This document shows, in pieces, positions 52,846 through 61,406 of a DNA stretch of 64,000 bases. Position 1 is the stretch's first letter, and each line of letters begins with the position of its first letter. The notes under the pieces were generated by a model that was not told the DNA's origin, ran no database searches, and saw nothing but the letters and a program-made list of their open reading frames with translations. Source of the DNA: Hypericibacter sp049323455 (GTDB lineage Bacteria; Pseudomonadota; Alphaproteobacteria; Dongiales; Dongiaceae). Both the position numbers and the translations under genes were made by a program. The stretch covers positions 1 to 64,000 of the forward strand of contig JBMONF010000035.1 in assembly GCA_049323455.1 (NCBI GenBank). Direction: 5' to 3'.

Positions 52846-53789
52846 CAGCGCTCTTCCTTGCGGAACGGCACGAGCAACGCCGCCGGCGCCCGGGCGCTCC
52901 GGGACACCGCCGCCATGGCGACGATGGTAAGGAGGAACGGCAGCATCAGGAAGACCTGATAGGGAAGCTGGATCGCCCCGCTCGCCTGGAGTCGGAGCTG
53001 GAGCGCGTCGATGAAAGCGAAAAGGAGCGCGCCGAACGCGCTCTTCCAGGGGCTCCACTGCCCGAACACCACGAGCGCGATGCAGACCCAGCCGCGGCCG
53101 GAAATCACGCCGAAGGTGAAGGCATCGTACTGCGCCATGGAGAGATAGGCGCCGCCGATGCCCATCAGCGCGCCGGAGATGACTAGCGCCTGGTAGCGCA
53201 TGGCGGTGACCGAAACGCCGGCGCCGTCCGCCGCCCGCGGATTCTCGCCGACCGTCCGCAGGCCGAGGCCCCAGGGGGTCCGATAGAGCAGGAAGGCCGC
53301 GAGCGGCACCAGCAGGAACGCGATGTAGCTCAAGGCGAACTGGTTGAAGAGGATGGGTCCCAGAACCGGGATCTCCGAGAGCCCGGGAATGCCGACCGGG
53401 CGGAACGCCTCGATCTTGGGCGGCTGCGAGGGCTCGCCGAAAACGAGGCGGTAGAAAAAGAAGGCGAAGCCCGAACAGAGCAGCGTCACGCCGATGCCGG
53501 AGACATGCTGCGAGAGGCCGAACGTCACGGTCATCAGCCCCATGAGCAGGCCCATGATCGCGCCCGTCGCCGCCGCGGCCGCGATGCCGAGCCAGAGGCT
53601 CCCGGAGAAATAGGCGGCGGTGAAGCCGGTCATCGCCGACAACAGCATGATCCCTTCGATGCCGAGATTGAGCACGCCCGAGCGCTCGGCGAAGAGCTCG
53701 CCCAAGGTGGCGAAAATCAGCGGCGTGGCGATCCGGATGAGGGCGGCGAAGAAGCCGACCTGGAAGAGCTGCAGCAGAATCTCATTCAT
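52845..53789 (-). CDS. Nucleoside/nucleobase-type ABC transporter permease (second)
   Basis: A 314-residue membrane protein with many hydrophobic segments, in the BPD_transp_2 class: starts FFAALIRIATPLIFATLGELFAERSGVLNLGIEGIM, and has LRTVGENPRAADGAGVSVTAMRYQALVISGALMGIGGAYLS. Pairs with the permease at 53782 (8-base overlap) and the double ATPase. Equivalent to NupQ/YufQ types. Confidence 0.9.
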   Translation of the reverse strand: MNEILLQLFQVGFFAALIRIATPLIFATLGELFAERSGVLNLGIEGIMLLSAMTGFTAAYFSGSLWLGIAAAAATGAIMGLLMGLMTVTFGLSQHVSGIGVTLLCSGFAFFFYRLVFGEPSQPPKIEAFRPVGIPGLSEIPVLGPILFNQFALSYIAFLLVPLAAFLLYRTPWGLGLRTVGENPRAADGAGVSVTAMRYQALVISGALMGIGGAYLSMAQYDAFTFGVISGRGWVCIALVVFGQWSPWKSAFGALLFAFIDALQLRLQASGAIQLPYQVFLMLPFLLTIVAMAAVSRSARAPAALLVPFRKEER

Positions 53790-54843
53790 GGCCGGTCCCC
53801 GCGAAGCGCAGCCGGTATTGCGTGAAGAGGAGCGCCGTCAGCATGGCGAGGAGAGACACGCCCTGGATCACGTCGGCAAGGAAGACCGGCACGCCCGTCG
53901 CGCGCGACATGCCCTCCGCACCGGTGATGACGATGGCGAAGAACAGCGCCGCCGGCACGACCCCGAGCGGGTTGAGCCGCGCCAGCATGGCGATGACGAT
54001 GCCGGTGTAGCCGTAGCCCGGCGAGAGATCGCTCATCACCTGGTAGTGCACGCCGCCGACCTCGCCTGCCCCGGCGAGCCCGGCGAGCGCGCCCGAGATC
54101 GCGGCCGCCGCGAGGATCACGCGATGGGTGTGAATGCCGGCATAGGCGGCGGCCACCGGATTCTCGCCGACCGCCCTGATGCGGAATCCGAGCACGGTGC
54201 GGTTCATGACGAACCAGACCAGAGGCGCCGCGAGCAGCGCGACCAGCGCGCCCAGGTGAAGGCGCGACGCGCCCGGAAGCGTCGGGAACTCGGCCTCGAT
54301 GCGGATGTCGGGCGAATCCGGATAGCCGCTCAAGGGATCTTTCCACGGCCCGTCGAGCAGCGCGCCCATGATGTTGAGCAGCACGAAGTTGAGCAGCAGC
54401 GTGGTGACGACGTCGTCCACCTTGAAGCGCGTGCGCAGCACCGCCGGAAGCAGGGCCCAGAGCGCGCCTGCGACGGCGCCGCCGACGATCATGCCCGGCA
54501 CCAGCAGCGGTGCCGGAAGCAGCGTGCCGCCGACGAAGGCGGCGGCCATGGCGCCGGCATAGAGCTGTCCCTCGCCGCCGATGTTCCAGAACTTGGCGCG
54601 GAAGGCCACGGCGACGGCAAGCCCCGTCAGCACGAGCGGCGTCGCCTTGACAATCGTCTCGACCAGGTTGAACCGGGTCGACACGGCGGTGAGAAAGAGA
54701 TGCGCGTAGGCCTCGATCACGTTGGCGCCGGCCAGCGCGACGAGGCCGCTGCAGAGCGCCAGCGTGGCGAGAACGGCGATGGCGGGCAGCGCGAGGTTCA
54801 GCCAGAGCGGCGTGCGGTCGCGGCGTTCGAGGCGAAGGCGCAT
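53782..54843 (-). CDS. Nucleoside/nucleobase-type ABC transporter permease (first)
   Basis: A 353-residue membrane protein of the same class (FWNIGGEGQLYAGAMAAA, IRAVGENPVAAAYAGIHTHRVI). Equivalent to NupP/YufP. Its ATG at 54843 overlaps the ATPase stop (TGATG) and its end overlaps the next permease by 8 bases, so the operon is tightly coupled. Confidence 0.9.
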   Translation of the reverse strand: MRLRLERRDRTPLWLNLALPAIAVLATLALCSGLVALAGANVIEAYAHLFLTAVSTRFNLVETIVKATPLVLTGLAVAVAFRAKFWNIGGEGQLYAGAMAAAFVGGTLLPAPLLVPGMIVGGAVAGALWALLPAVLRTRFKVDDVVTTLLLNFVLLNIMGALLDGPWKDPLSGYPDSPDIRIEAEFPTLPGASRLHLGALVALLAAPLVWFVMNRTVLGFRIRAVGENPVAAAYAGIHTHRVILAAAAISGALAGLAGAGEVGGVHYQVMSDLSPGYGYTGIVIAMLARLNPLGVVPAALFFAIVITGAEGMSRATGVPVFLADVIQGVSLLAMLTALLFTQYRLRFAGTGHE

Positions 54844-56417
54844 CAGCAGGCTCCCGCCGGCTGGTCCGCGCCGGTCATCAGAAGACCGATGCGCTCGACC
54901 GTCGCCTCCGCGATCGGAAGGTCGCCGGCCACGCGCCCGCTCGACATGACGACGATGCGGTCCGCGATCTGGAACAGCTCCTCGAGATCCTCGCTGATGA
55001 CGATGACCGCGCGTCCGGCGGATCGAAGAGCCAGGAACTGCTCGTGCACGAACCGGGCCGCGCCGACATCGAGCCCGCGGGTCGGCTGGGCGGCCAGCAC
55101 CACCAGAGGATCCCAGGCCAGCTCGCGGGCGATGAGCGCCTTTTGCAGGTTGCCGCCCGACAGCATGCCGGTGCGGGCGAGCGGCCCCGGCGTCTTGATG
55201 GCGAACTTCTCGATCTGGGTCTCGGCGAAGCGGCGGATCGCCCTTCGGTCCAGCAGCCCGGCACGGCTGAAAGGAGGTTGGCTCACTCGCGGCAGCGCCA
55301 TGCTGTCGGCCAGCGGCGACTGGGTCAGGAGCCCGGTGCCGATGCGGTCCTCCGGCACGCGGCCGATGCCGAGCGCCATGGCCTTCGCCGGATCCAGGCT
55401 GCCGACCGGGTTGCCGTCGATCCTGATCTCGCCGGCAAGCGGCTGCAGCGTGCCGGCGATCACGTCGGCAAGCTCGCGCTGGCCGTTGCCCGCGACACCG
55501 GCGATGCCGAGCACCTCGCCCGCATAGACGGAGAGCGATATGCCCTTGAGGCGCCGCCGTTCGCTGCCCGCCGTCCGGATGCGCTCGAGTTCGAGCAGCG
55601 GCCGCCCGCGGCGCACCGCGGGCTTTTGGACCGGCAGGATCTCGCGCCCGCACATCAGCTCGGCCAGTTGCCGCTCGGTGACGCTCGGATCGTTCGGCCG
55701 CTCGGCCACGACGCGGCCCTGGCGCATTACCATGATGCGGTTGGTGGCGGCGCGAACCTCCCCGAGCTTATGGCTGATCAGGATCACGCCCATGCCTTGC
55801 GCCGACATGGCGCGGACCGCCTCGAAGAGGCCGTCCGTCTCGAGCGGCGTCAACGCTGCGGTGGGTTCGTCGAGGATGAGGATGCGCGCCCCGCCGAAGA
55901 GCGCCTTGACGATCTCGAGCCGCTGCTGTTCGCCGACGGTAAGGTCGCCCACCAGCGCATTCGCTTCGAGTTCGAGGCGGTAGCGACGGCCGATCTCGGC
56001 GAGGCGGGCGGCGGTGCCGGCGCGGTCGAGCAGGGGCCCGCGGCCGGGGCGCCCGACCATCAGGTTCTCGAGCACGGTATGGCGCGGCACCAGGTGGAAA
56101 TGCTGGTGCACCATGCCGATCCCGAGCCTCAGGGCGTCGGCCGAATTGTGGATCGCGACCGGCTTCCCGGCGACCGCGATGCTGCCCTCGTCGGGCGCAT
56201 AGACGCCGAAGAGCACGTTCATCAAGGTCGTCTTGCCGGCGCCGTTTTCGCCGAGCAGGCCCAGCACATCGCCGGGATCGAGCGACAGGTCGGCATGATC
56301 GACCGCGAGCACGCTGCCGAAGCGCTTGCAGATGCCGCGCATCCGCAGGAGTTCGCCGGAGGGGACTTCGCTCATGTCGAGGGGGAGCTCGTTCTGCCGG
56401 AGAGGCGGCCGCGCCAT
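54843..56417 (-). CDS. Nucleoside/nucleobase-type ABC transporter, fused double ATPase
   Basis: A 524-residue protein with two ABC domains. The first (about 25-250) has Walker A GENGAGKTT, a Q-loop in GMVHQHFHLVP and LILDEPTAALTP; the second (about 275-510) has degenerate Walker A GVAGNGQRE, signature LSGGNLQK and AAQPTRGLDVG, where the usual Walker B acidic residue is Gln. This asymmetry is normal for sugar/nucleoside-type ATPases. The start at 56417 has no clear ribosome-binding site; an ATG at 56375 (MSEVPSGE) is possible. Confidence 0.9.
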   Translation of the reverse strand: MARPPLRQNELPLDMSEVPSGELLRMRGICKRFGSVLAVDHADLSLDPGDVLGLLGENGAGKTTLMNVLFGVYAPDEGSIAVAGKPVAIHNSADALRLGIGMVHQHFHLVPRHTVLENLMVGRPGRGPLLDRAGTAARLAEIGRRYRLELEANALVGDLTVGEQQRLEIVKALFGGARILILDEPTAALTPLETDGLFEAVRAMSAQGMGVILISHKLGEVRAATNRIMVMRQGRVVAERPNDPSVTERQLAELMCGREILPVQKPAVRRGRPLLELERIRTAGSERRRLKGISLSVYAGEVLGIAGVAGNGQRELADVIAGTLQPLAGEIRIDGNPVGSLDPAKAMALGIGRVPEDRIGTGLLTQSPLADSMALPRVSQPPFSRAGLLDRRAIRRFAETQIEKFAIKTPGPLARTGMLSGGNLQKALIARELAWDPLVVLAAQPTRGLDVGAARFVHEQFLALRSAGRAVIVISEDLEELFQIADRIVVMSSGRVAGDLPIAEATVERIGLLMTGADQPAGAC

Positions 56418-56487
56418 GTCGGGCGGATGCGGCCGCGGCGCCTCGCGCCGTCCGTTCGGAGCGGATCGGGGCGCCGCGGCCGGCCGC

Positions 56488-57510
56488 TCAGGCGTCGGAT
56501 TGCGGGATGTTCTCGTTCACGTCGACGCGGAAATTGCCCTCCATGATCTCCTGGGTGCGCTTGGCGACCATGTCCTTGACCTCGGCCGGCAGTTTGCTTT
56601 CGAACTTGTGGTAGGGCGCGAGATAGGAGCCGCCCTTGGCCATGTAGGAGAAGCCGCCGAAATCCTGCGCGGTGAAGACGCCGGCCTGGACCGTCTTGAC
56701 GACATGCTCGACCGTCGGCCACATGTCCCAGACCGGCCCGGTGATGACCGTGTCGGGTGCCAGCGAAGACTGATCCGACATGTTCGAGATGGCCAGTATG
56801 CCCTTCTCGGCGGCCGCCTCGATCACGCCGAACCGCTCGGCATAGATCACGTCCACGCCGTCTTCGATCTGGGCAAGAGCCGCCTCCTTCGCCTTCGGCG
56901 GATCGAAGAAAGAGCCGATGAAGGAGAACTTGACGCGCGCGTCCTTGTTCACTTCCTTCGCGCCCGCGGCGAAGGCGTTGCAGAGCCGGTTCACCTCGGG
57001 GATCGGCATGGCGGCGACCGCGCCGACGACGTTCGACTTGGTCATCTTGCCGGCGATCATGCCCGAGAGATAAGCGGGTTCGTGGATCCAGTTGTCGAAC
57101 ACGCCGAAGTTCGGATCGGCCGGACCGAGGCCGGAGCCGAAGACGAAGGCGACCTTCGGGTAATCCCTGGCGACGCGGCGCGCGATGCTCTCGGCGCCGA
57201 AGGCGTCGCCCATGACGAGGCCGAATCCCTTCTCGGCATATTCGCGCATGACCCGCCCGAAATCCGCCGACTTGACGCTCTCCGACCATTCATACTGGAC
57301 GCCGAGTTGGTCCTTCGCCTTGAGAAGCGCGACGTGAATCTGATTGACCCAGGGTTCCTCGATCGGCGTTTCGAACACGGCCGCCGTCCTGAGCGCGCCG
57401 GCGCGTGCGGACCTCGCCAAACCGGCGCTCGCGAACAGAGCGAGCGCACCGGCGCCGAGCTTGAGCGTGTTGCGGCGGGTCAAGCCGGCCGCGATCGAAT
57501 CGTCCTTCAT
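56488..57510 (-). CDS. BMP-family solute-binding protein for nucleosides or nucleobases
   Basis: A 340-residue exported protein. The leader TRRNTLKLGAGALALFASAG carries a Tat-type twin arginine. The mature part has the BMP/PnrA pattern: TAAVFETPIEEPWVNQIH, VMGDAFGAESIARRVARDYPKVAFVFGSG, and EPAYLSGMIAGKMTKSNVVG. These proteins bind purine or pyrimidine nucleosides or bases. GGAGGAAA before the ATG at 57510 supports the start. First gene of the leftward operon; a RutR-type box lies about 128 bases upstream. Confidence 0.88.
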   Translation of the reverse strand: MKDDSIAAGLTRRNTLKLGAGALALFASAGLARSARAGALRTAAVFETPIEEPWVNQIHVALLKAKDQLGVQYEWSESVKSADFGRVMREYAEKGFGLVMGDAFGAESIARRVARDYPKVAFVFGSGLGPADPNFGVFDNWIHEPAYLSGMIAGKMTKSNVVGAVAAMPIPEVNRLCNAFAAGAKEVNKDARVKFSFIGSFFDPPKAKEAALAQIEDGVDVIYAERFGVIEAAAEKGILAISNMSDQSSLAPDTVITGPVWDMWPTVEHVVKTVQAGVFTAQDFGGFSYMAKGGSYLAPYHKFESKLPAEVKDMVAKRTQEIMEGNFRVDVNENIPQSDA

Positions 57511-57637
57511 GCTGTTTCCTCCCCGTGGAACTGGCTTTGGCTTCCGCCCGACGCGAATTGCGACTTCACGTCTGTTCTTGGCCGCCGCGCGAGCGGTTGC
57601 CCGCGCGCGAGGTGGCGTTGCGCGATTAGCTCACAAA

Positions 57638-57653
57638 TTGACCAACTGTTCAA
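57638..57653. promoter_or_regulatory. RutR-type operator upstream of the BMP transporter operon
   Basis: TTGACCAACTGTTCAA matches the RutR consensus TTGACCA-N2-TGGTCAA in 13 of 14 fixed positions. Placed between the regulator gene and the leftward transporter operon. Confidence 0.6.
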
Positions 57654-57740
57654 GTTCGTTTGAGCGAGGGTGGCGAGTTTCCGAGCCCGCTGGCGCAAGC
57701 GCGAGGCGGTTGCGACGGGAATAGGGGGTTCTTCCGAACC

Positions 57741-58427
57741 TCAGCGCCCGGCGATGTCCAGGGCCGACAGCACCATGCGCGTGATGATCTCGGCGCCGGC
57801 GCGGTAGTCCGACGGCCGGAGGCTGTCGCGCTTGAGCACGGCGCGCATCTGCGCCTCGAAATCGGCGTAGGTCTGCGTCGCCGCCCAAATCACGAAGAAG
57901 AGATGCTCGGCTTCGACCGGGCGCATCAAGCCGCGCTTTGCCCATTGGTCCAGCACGCGCGCCTTGGCCTCGACCCAGCTGCGCACCTGGCGGCGCAGAT
58001 AGTCGGCAACTTGCGGCGCCCCGTGCAGGATCTCGTTGGCGAACACCTTGGAGGCGAACGGCTGCATGCGCGATGCCTCGATCTTGGCCGCAATGTAGGC
58101 GGTGAAGGCTTCGCGCGGATCGGCATCGGACCGGATCTCGTCGCCGCTCGCAAGCCAGGCCTCGAGGATGCGCTCGAGCACGGTGCGGTAGAGCCCTTCC
58201 TTGGTGCCGAAATAATAGTGGACATTGGCTTTGGGGAGCCCAGCCCGCTCGGCGATCATCGCCGTGGTGGCGCCGGAAAAGCCGGTCTCGGCAAAAACCT
58301 CTTGGGCCGCCGCGAGGATGCGGGCCTCGCTCTCTTCTCGCCGCAGCCGGCGCTTCGTGCCGACGGGCGCGAAGCCCGTGGGACTGGCGGCGCGTTGCGG
58401 CGATCGCTTGCGGGTGCTATGGCGCAT
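57741..58427 (-). CDS. rutR: TetR-family regulator, RutR-like
   Basis: A 228-residue repressor/activator. N-terminal helix-turn-helix (ILAAAQEVFAETGFSGATTAMIAERAGLPKANVHYYFGTKEGLYR) and a C-terminal domain with MQPFASKVFANEILHGAPQVADYLR, the pattern of RutR (YcdC), which senses uracil. Operators matching the RutR consensus flank it on both sides. I start at the ATG 58427 (MRHSTRKRS); the longer frame (58472) would begin inside the operator. No strong ribosome-binding site. Expected to be released by uracil or thymine and so switch on import and degradation. Confidence 0.8.
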   Translation of the reverse strand: MRHSTRKRSPQRAASPTGFAPVGTKRRLRREESEARILAAAQEVFAETGFSGATTAMIAERAGLPKANVHYYFGTKEGLYRTVLERILEAWLASGDEIRSDADPREAFTAYIAAKIEASRMQPFASKVFANEILHGAPQVADYLRRQVRSWVEAKARVLDQWAKRGLMRPVEAEHLFFVIWAATQTYADFEAQMRAVLKRDSLRPSDYRAGAEIITRMVLSALDIAGR

Positions 58428-58456
58428 GGAGATTCGATCGGCGCTCTGGTTGGAGA

Positions 58457-58472
58457 TTGACCAAACGGTCAA
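58457..58472. promoter_or_regulatory. RutR-type operator between regulator and preT
   Basis: TTGACCAAACGGTCAA matches TTGACCA-N2-TGGTCAA in 13 of 14 fixed positions and extends to seven-base perfect arms (ATTGACC/GGTCAAT). It can control both the regulator gene and the preT operon. Confidence 0.7.
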
Positions 58473-58538
58473 TTTCGACTATGGATTCGAATGCGTGCAT
58501 GAAACTAGGCACAGAGCACGCCGCGAGCAAGGAGCGCG

Positions 58539-59900
58539 ATGGGGATGGCCGAACCGGGACCGGATATCGCCGCCGGCCGGCTCACGCCGGGAGAGTACGA
58601 GGTCAATTTCGCCGACGTCGAGCCGCCGCTCGATGCGAAGCGCGCGCTGATCGAAAGCAGCCGTTGCCTGTTCTGCTACGACGCGCCCTGCATCGAGGCC
58701 TGCCCGACCGGCATCGACATTCCGGGCTTCATCCGCAAGATCGCGACCGGCAACACCAAGGGCGCCGCCGTCACCATCCTCGAGCAGAACATCTTCGGCG
58801 GCGCCTGCGCCCGGGTCTGTCCGACCGAGATCCTTTGCGAGCAGGCTTGCGTCAGGAACCGCTCGGAGGACAAGCCGGTCAATATCGGCGCCCTGCAGCG
58901 TTACGCGACCGACCATCTCTTCGCCCGCGGCGAGCAGCCCTTCCGCCGCGCGGCCCCGACCGGCAGGCGCGTCGCCGTGGTCGGCGGCGGGCCCGCCGGC
59001 CTCGCCTGTGCCCATCGCCTCGCCATGCTGGGCCACGCCGTCGTGGTCTACGAGGCGCGGGAGAAGCTCGGCGGGCTCAACGAGTACGGCATCGCCGCTT
59101 ACAAGGTGCCGGACGATTTCGCGCAAGACGAGGTTCGGTTCCTGCTCTCGATCGGCGGCATCGAGGTGCGCACCGGCAAGGCGCTGGGCCGCGATGTGAG
59201 CCTGGTCGATCTGCGGCGGGAATATGACGCGGTCTTCCTCGGGCTCGGGCTCGCCGGCGTCAACGCGCTCGATGCCGAAGGCGAGGATCTCGAGGGTGTG
59301 GAGGACGCGGTCGCCTATATCGCGCGGCTGCGGCAGACGCCCGACAAGGCGCGGCTGCCGGTCGCCCGCAAGGTGGTGGTGATCGGCGGCGGCAACACGG
59401 CGATCGACATTGCGGTGCAGTCGAAGCGGCTCGGGGCGCAGGACGTGACGATGGTCTATCGGCGCGGGGCCGAGCATATGGGGGCCACGCATCACGAGCG
59501 GGAATTCGCGCAAGTGAACGGTGTGGCGATCAAGCACTGGGCGCGGCCGGTCCGCGCGATCGGCCGGCAGGGCCATCTGCGAGCCGTCGAGTTCGAATAC
59601 ACCCAGCTCGACGAGGAAGGGCGCCTCATGGGCACGGGCGACCGCTTCACGCTCGAGGCCGACATGCTGTTCAAGGCGATTGGCCAGACCTTCGTTCCCG
59701 ATCCCGTGCGCAACGGCTCAAGGGAGCTGCTCGAGCTCGCCCGGGGGCGCATCCGCGTGAATGCCGATCGCGCGACGTCGCTCGAGGGTGTCTTCGCTGG
59801 CGGCGATTGCGTCGGCGGCGCGGTGGATCTCACGGTCCAGGCGGTCGAGGACGGCAAACAGGCCGCCCACGCCATCGACCGTTATCTGAGACGGCGCTGA
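58539..59900 (+). CDS. preT: Dihydropyrimidine dehydrogenase (NAD) subunit PreT
   Basis: A 453-residue FAD/Fe-S oxidoreductase of the GltD type: cysteine-rich N-domain (CLFCYDAPCIEACPTGID and CARVCPTEILCEQAC, about residues 43-110), first dinucleotide motif VAVVGGGPAGLACA (about 145), second KVVVIGGGNTAIDIA (about 285) and the FAD-closing GVFAGGDCVGGAVDLTVQAVEDG. It takes electrons from NAD(P)H for reduction of uracil/thymine by PreA. AAGGAG five bases before the ATG at 58539 fixes the start. A RutR-type box lies just upstream. Confidence 0.93.
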   Translation: MGMAEPGPDIAAGRLTPGEYEVNFADVEPPLDAKRALIESSRCLFCYDAPCIEACPTGIDIPGFIRKIATGNTKGAAVTILEQNIFGGACARVCPTEILCEQACVRNRSEDKPVNIGALQRYATDHLFARGEQPFRRAAPTGRRVAVVGGGPAGLACAHRLAMLGHAVVVYEAREKLGGLNEYGIAAYKVPDDFAQDEVRFLLSIGGIEVRTGKALGRDVSLVDLRREYDAVFLGLGLAGVNALDAEGEDLEGVEDAVAYIARLRQTPDKARLPVARKVVVIGGGNTAIDIAVQSKRLGAQDVTMVYRRGAEHMGATHHEREFAQVNGVAIKHWARPVRAIGRQGHLRAVEFEYTQLDEEGRLMGTGDRFTLEADMLFKAIGQTFVPDPVRNGSRELLELARGRIRVNADRATSLEGVFAGGDCVGGAVDLTVQAVEDGKQAAHAIDRYLRRR

Positions 59901-60006
59901 GGATGGCGGCGGTCCGTCCGCGATGGCAGGGCGGCAGCGGGCCATCCGCTCGCGGCCTTTCATAAGGGGCGGACGCCGGGACGCGCCCGCATCCAGGGAG
60001 GAACCG

Positions 60007-61281
60007 ATGGCAGACCTTCGCACCGAGTTCGCGGGCATCAAGTCGCCCAATCCCTTCTGGCTCGCCTCGGCGCCGCCGACCGACAAGGAATACAACGTGG
60101 TCCGCGCCTTCAAGGCCGGCTGGGGCGGCGTGGTCTGGAAGACGCTGGGCGAGGACCCGCCGGTCGTCAACGTCTCGTCGCGTTACGGCGCGCTCCACTA
60201 CAACGACGTCAAGATGCTCGGCTTCAATAACATCGAGCTGATCACCGACCGGCCCCTCGAGGTCAACCTGCGCGAGATCAAGCAGGTGAAGCGCGACTGG
60301 CCGGATCGCGCCGTGGTCGTCTCGCTCATGGTGCCCTGCGAGGAACAGCCCTGGGCGCGCATCCTGAAACGGGTCGAGGAAACGGGCGCGGACGGCGTCG
60401 AGCTCAATTTCGGCTGCCCGCACGGCATGTCGGAGCGCGGCATGGGCTCGGCTGTCGGCCAAGTGCCCGACTATGTCGAGATGGTCGCGCGCTGGTGCAA
60501 GCAGCACACCCGCATGCCGGTGCTGGTGAAGCTCACCCCCAACGTCACCGACATCCGGCGCCCGGCGCGCGCCGCCAAGCAGGGCGGCGCCGACGGCGTG
60601 GCGCTCATCAACACCATCAACTCCATCACCTCGATCGACCTCGATCTCATGGCGCCGACGCCGACGGTGGACGGCAAGGGCACGCACGGCGGCTACTGCG
60701 GGCCGGCGGTGAAGCCGATCGCGCTGCACATGGTGGCGGAGATCGCCCGCGACGCGGAGACGCGCGGCATGCCGATCTCGGCCATCGGCGGCATCGCCAC
60801 CTGGAAGGACGCGGCGGAGTTCATCGCGCTTTCGGCCGGCACGGTGCAGGTCTGCACCGCGGCCATGCATTACGGCTTCAAGATCGTCGACGACATGATC
60901 GACGGGCTTTCGAACTGGATGGACGAGAAGGGCTATGCCCGGATCGAGGATTTCCGCGGTCGCGCGGTGCCGAACGTGACCGATTGGCAATTCCTCAACA
61001 TGAACTTCAAGACGGTCGCGCGGATCGACCAGGAGATGTGCATCAAATGCGGGCTCTGCCACATCGCCTGCGAAGATACGTCGCACCAAGCGATCCGTGC
61101 CGACAAGTCGGGGAAAGAGCGCCACTACCAGGTCGTTGACGACGAGTGCGTGGGCTGTAATCTCTGCATGCATGTCTGCCCGGTGCCAAACTGCATCACC
61201 ATGGTGCCGGTCGATACCGGAAAGCCCTATATGAACTGGACGCAGCATCCGGCCAATCCGATGCGCAAGGCGGCGGAATAG
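60007..61281 (+). CDS. preA: Dihydropyrimidine dehydrogenase (NAD) catalytic subunit PreA
   Basis: A 424-residue protein that reduces uracil/thymine to the dihydro form. The FMN barrel (residues 1-320) has NPFWLASAPPTDKEYNV at the start, ELNFGCPHGMSERGMGSAVGQ, and TWKDAAEFIALSAGTVQVCTA; the C-terminal part has two 4Fe-4S sites, CIKCGLCHIACEDTSHQAI and CVGCNLCMHVCPVPNC. GGAGG in front of the ATG at 60007. Follows preT by 106 bases. Confidence 0.95.
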   Translation: MADLRTEFAGIKSPNPFWLASAPPTDKEYNVVRAFKAGWGGVVWKTLGEDPPVVNVSSRYGALHYNDVKMLGFNNIELITDRPLEVNLREIKQVKRDWPDRAVVVSLMVPCEEQPWARILKRVEETGADGVELNFGCPHGMSERGMGSAVGQVPDYVEMVARWCKQHTRMPVLVKLTPNVTDIRRPARAAKQGGADGVALINTINSITSIDLDLMAPTPTVDGKGTHGGYCGPAVKPIALHMVAEIARDAETRGMPISAIGGIATWKDAAEFIALSAGTVQVCTAAMHYGFKIVDDMIDGLSNWMDEKGYARIEDFRGRAVPNVTDWQFLNMNFKTVARIDQEMCIKCGLCHIACEDTSHQAIRADKSGKERHYQVVDDECVGCNLCMHVCPVPNCITMVPVDTGKPYMNWTQHPANPMRKAAE

Positions 61282-61406
61282 CGCCGGAGGCTCGCCCCGC
61301 GCCCTCGTGCGTCGACAGGCGCCGCGCGAGGGCCGCATCAGGCGCCTGTCCACGAATAACGCCGGCTTCTCGGCTCGACCGGCAGAAGAAACTTCGGGAG
61401 GCGAAC

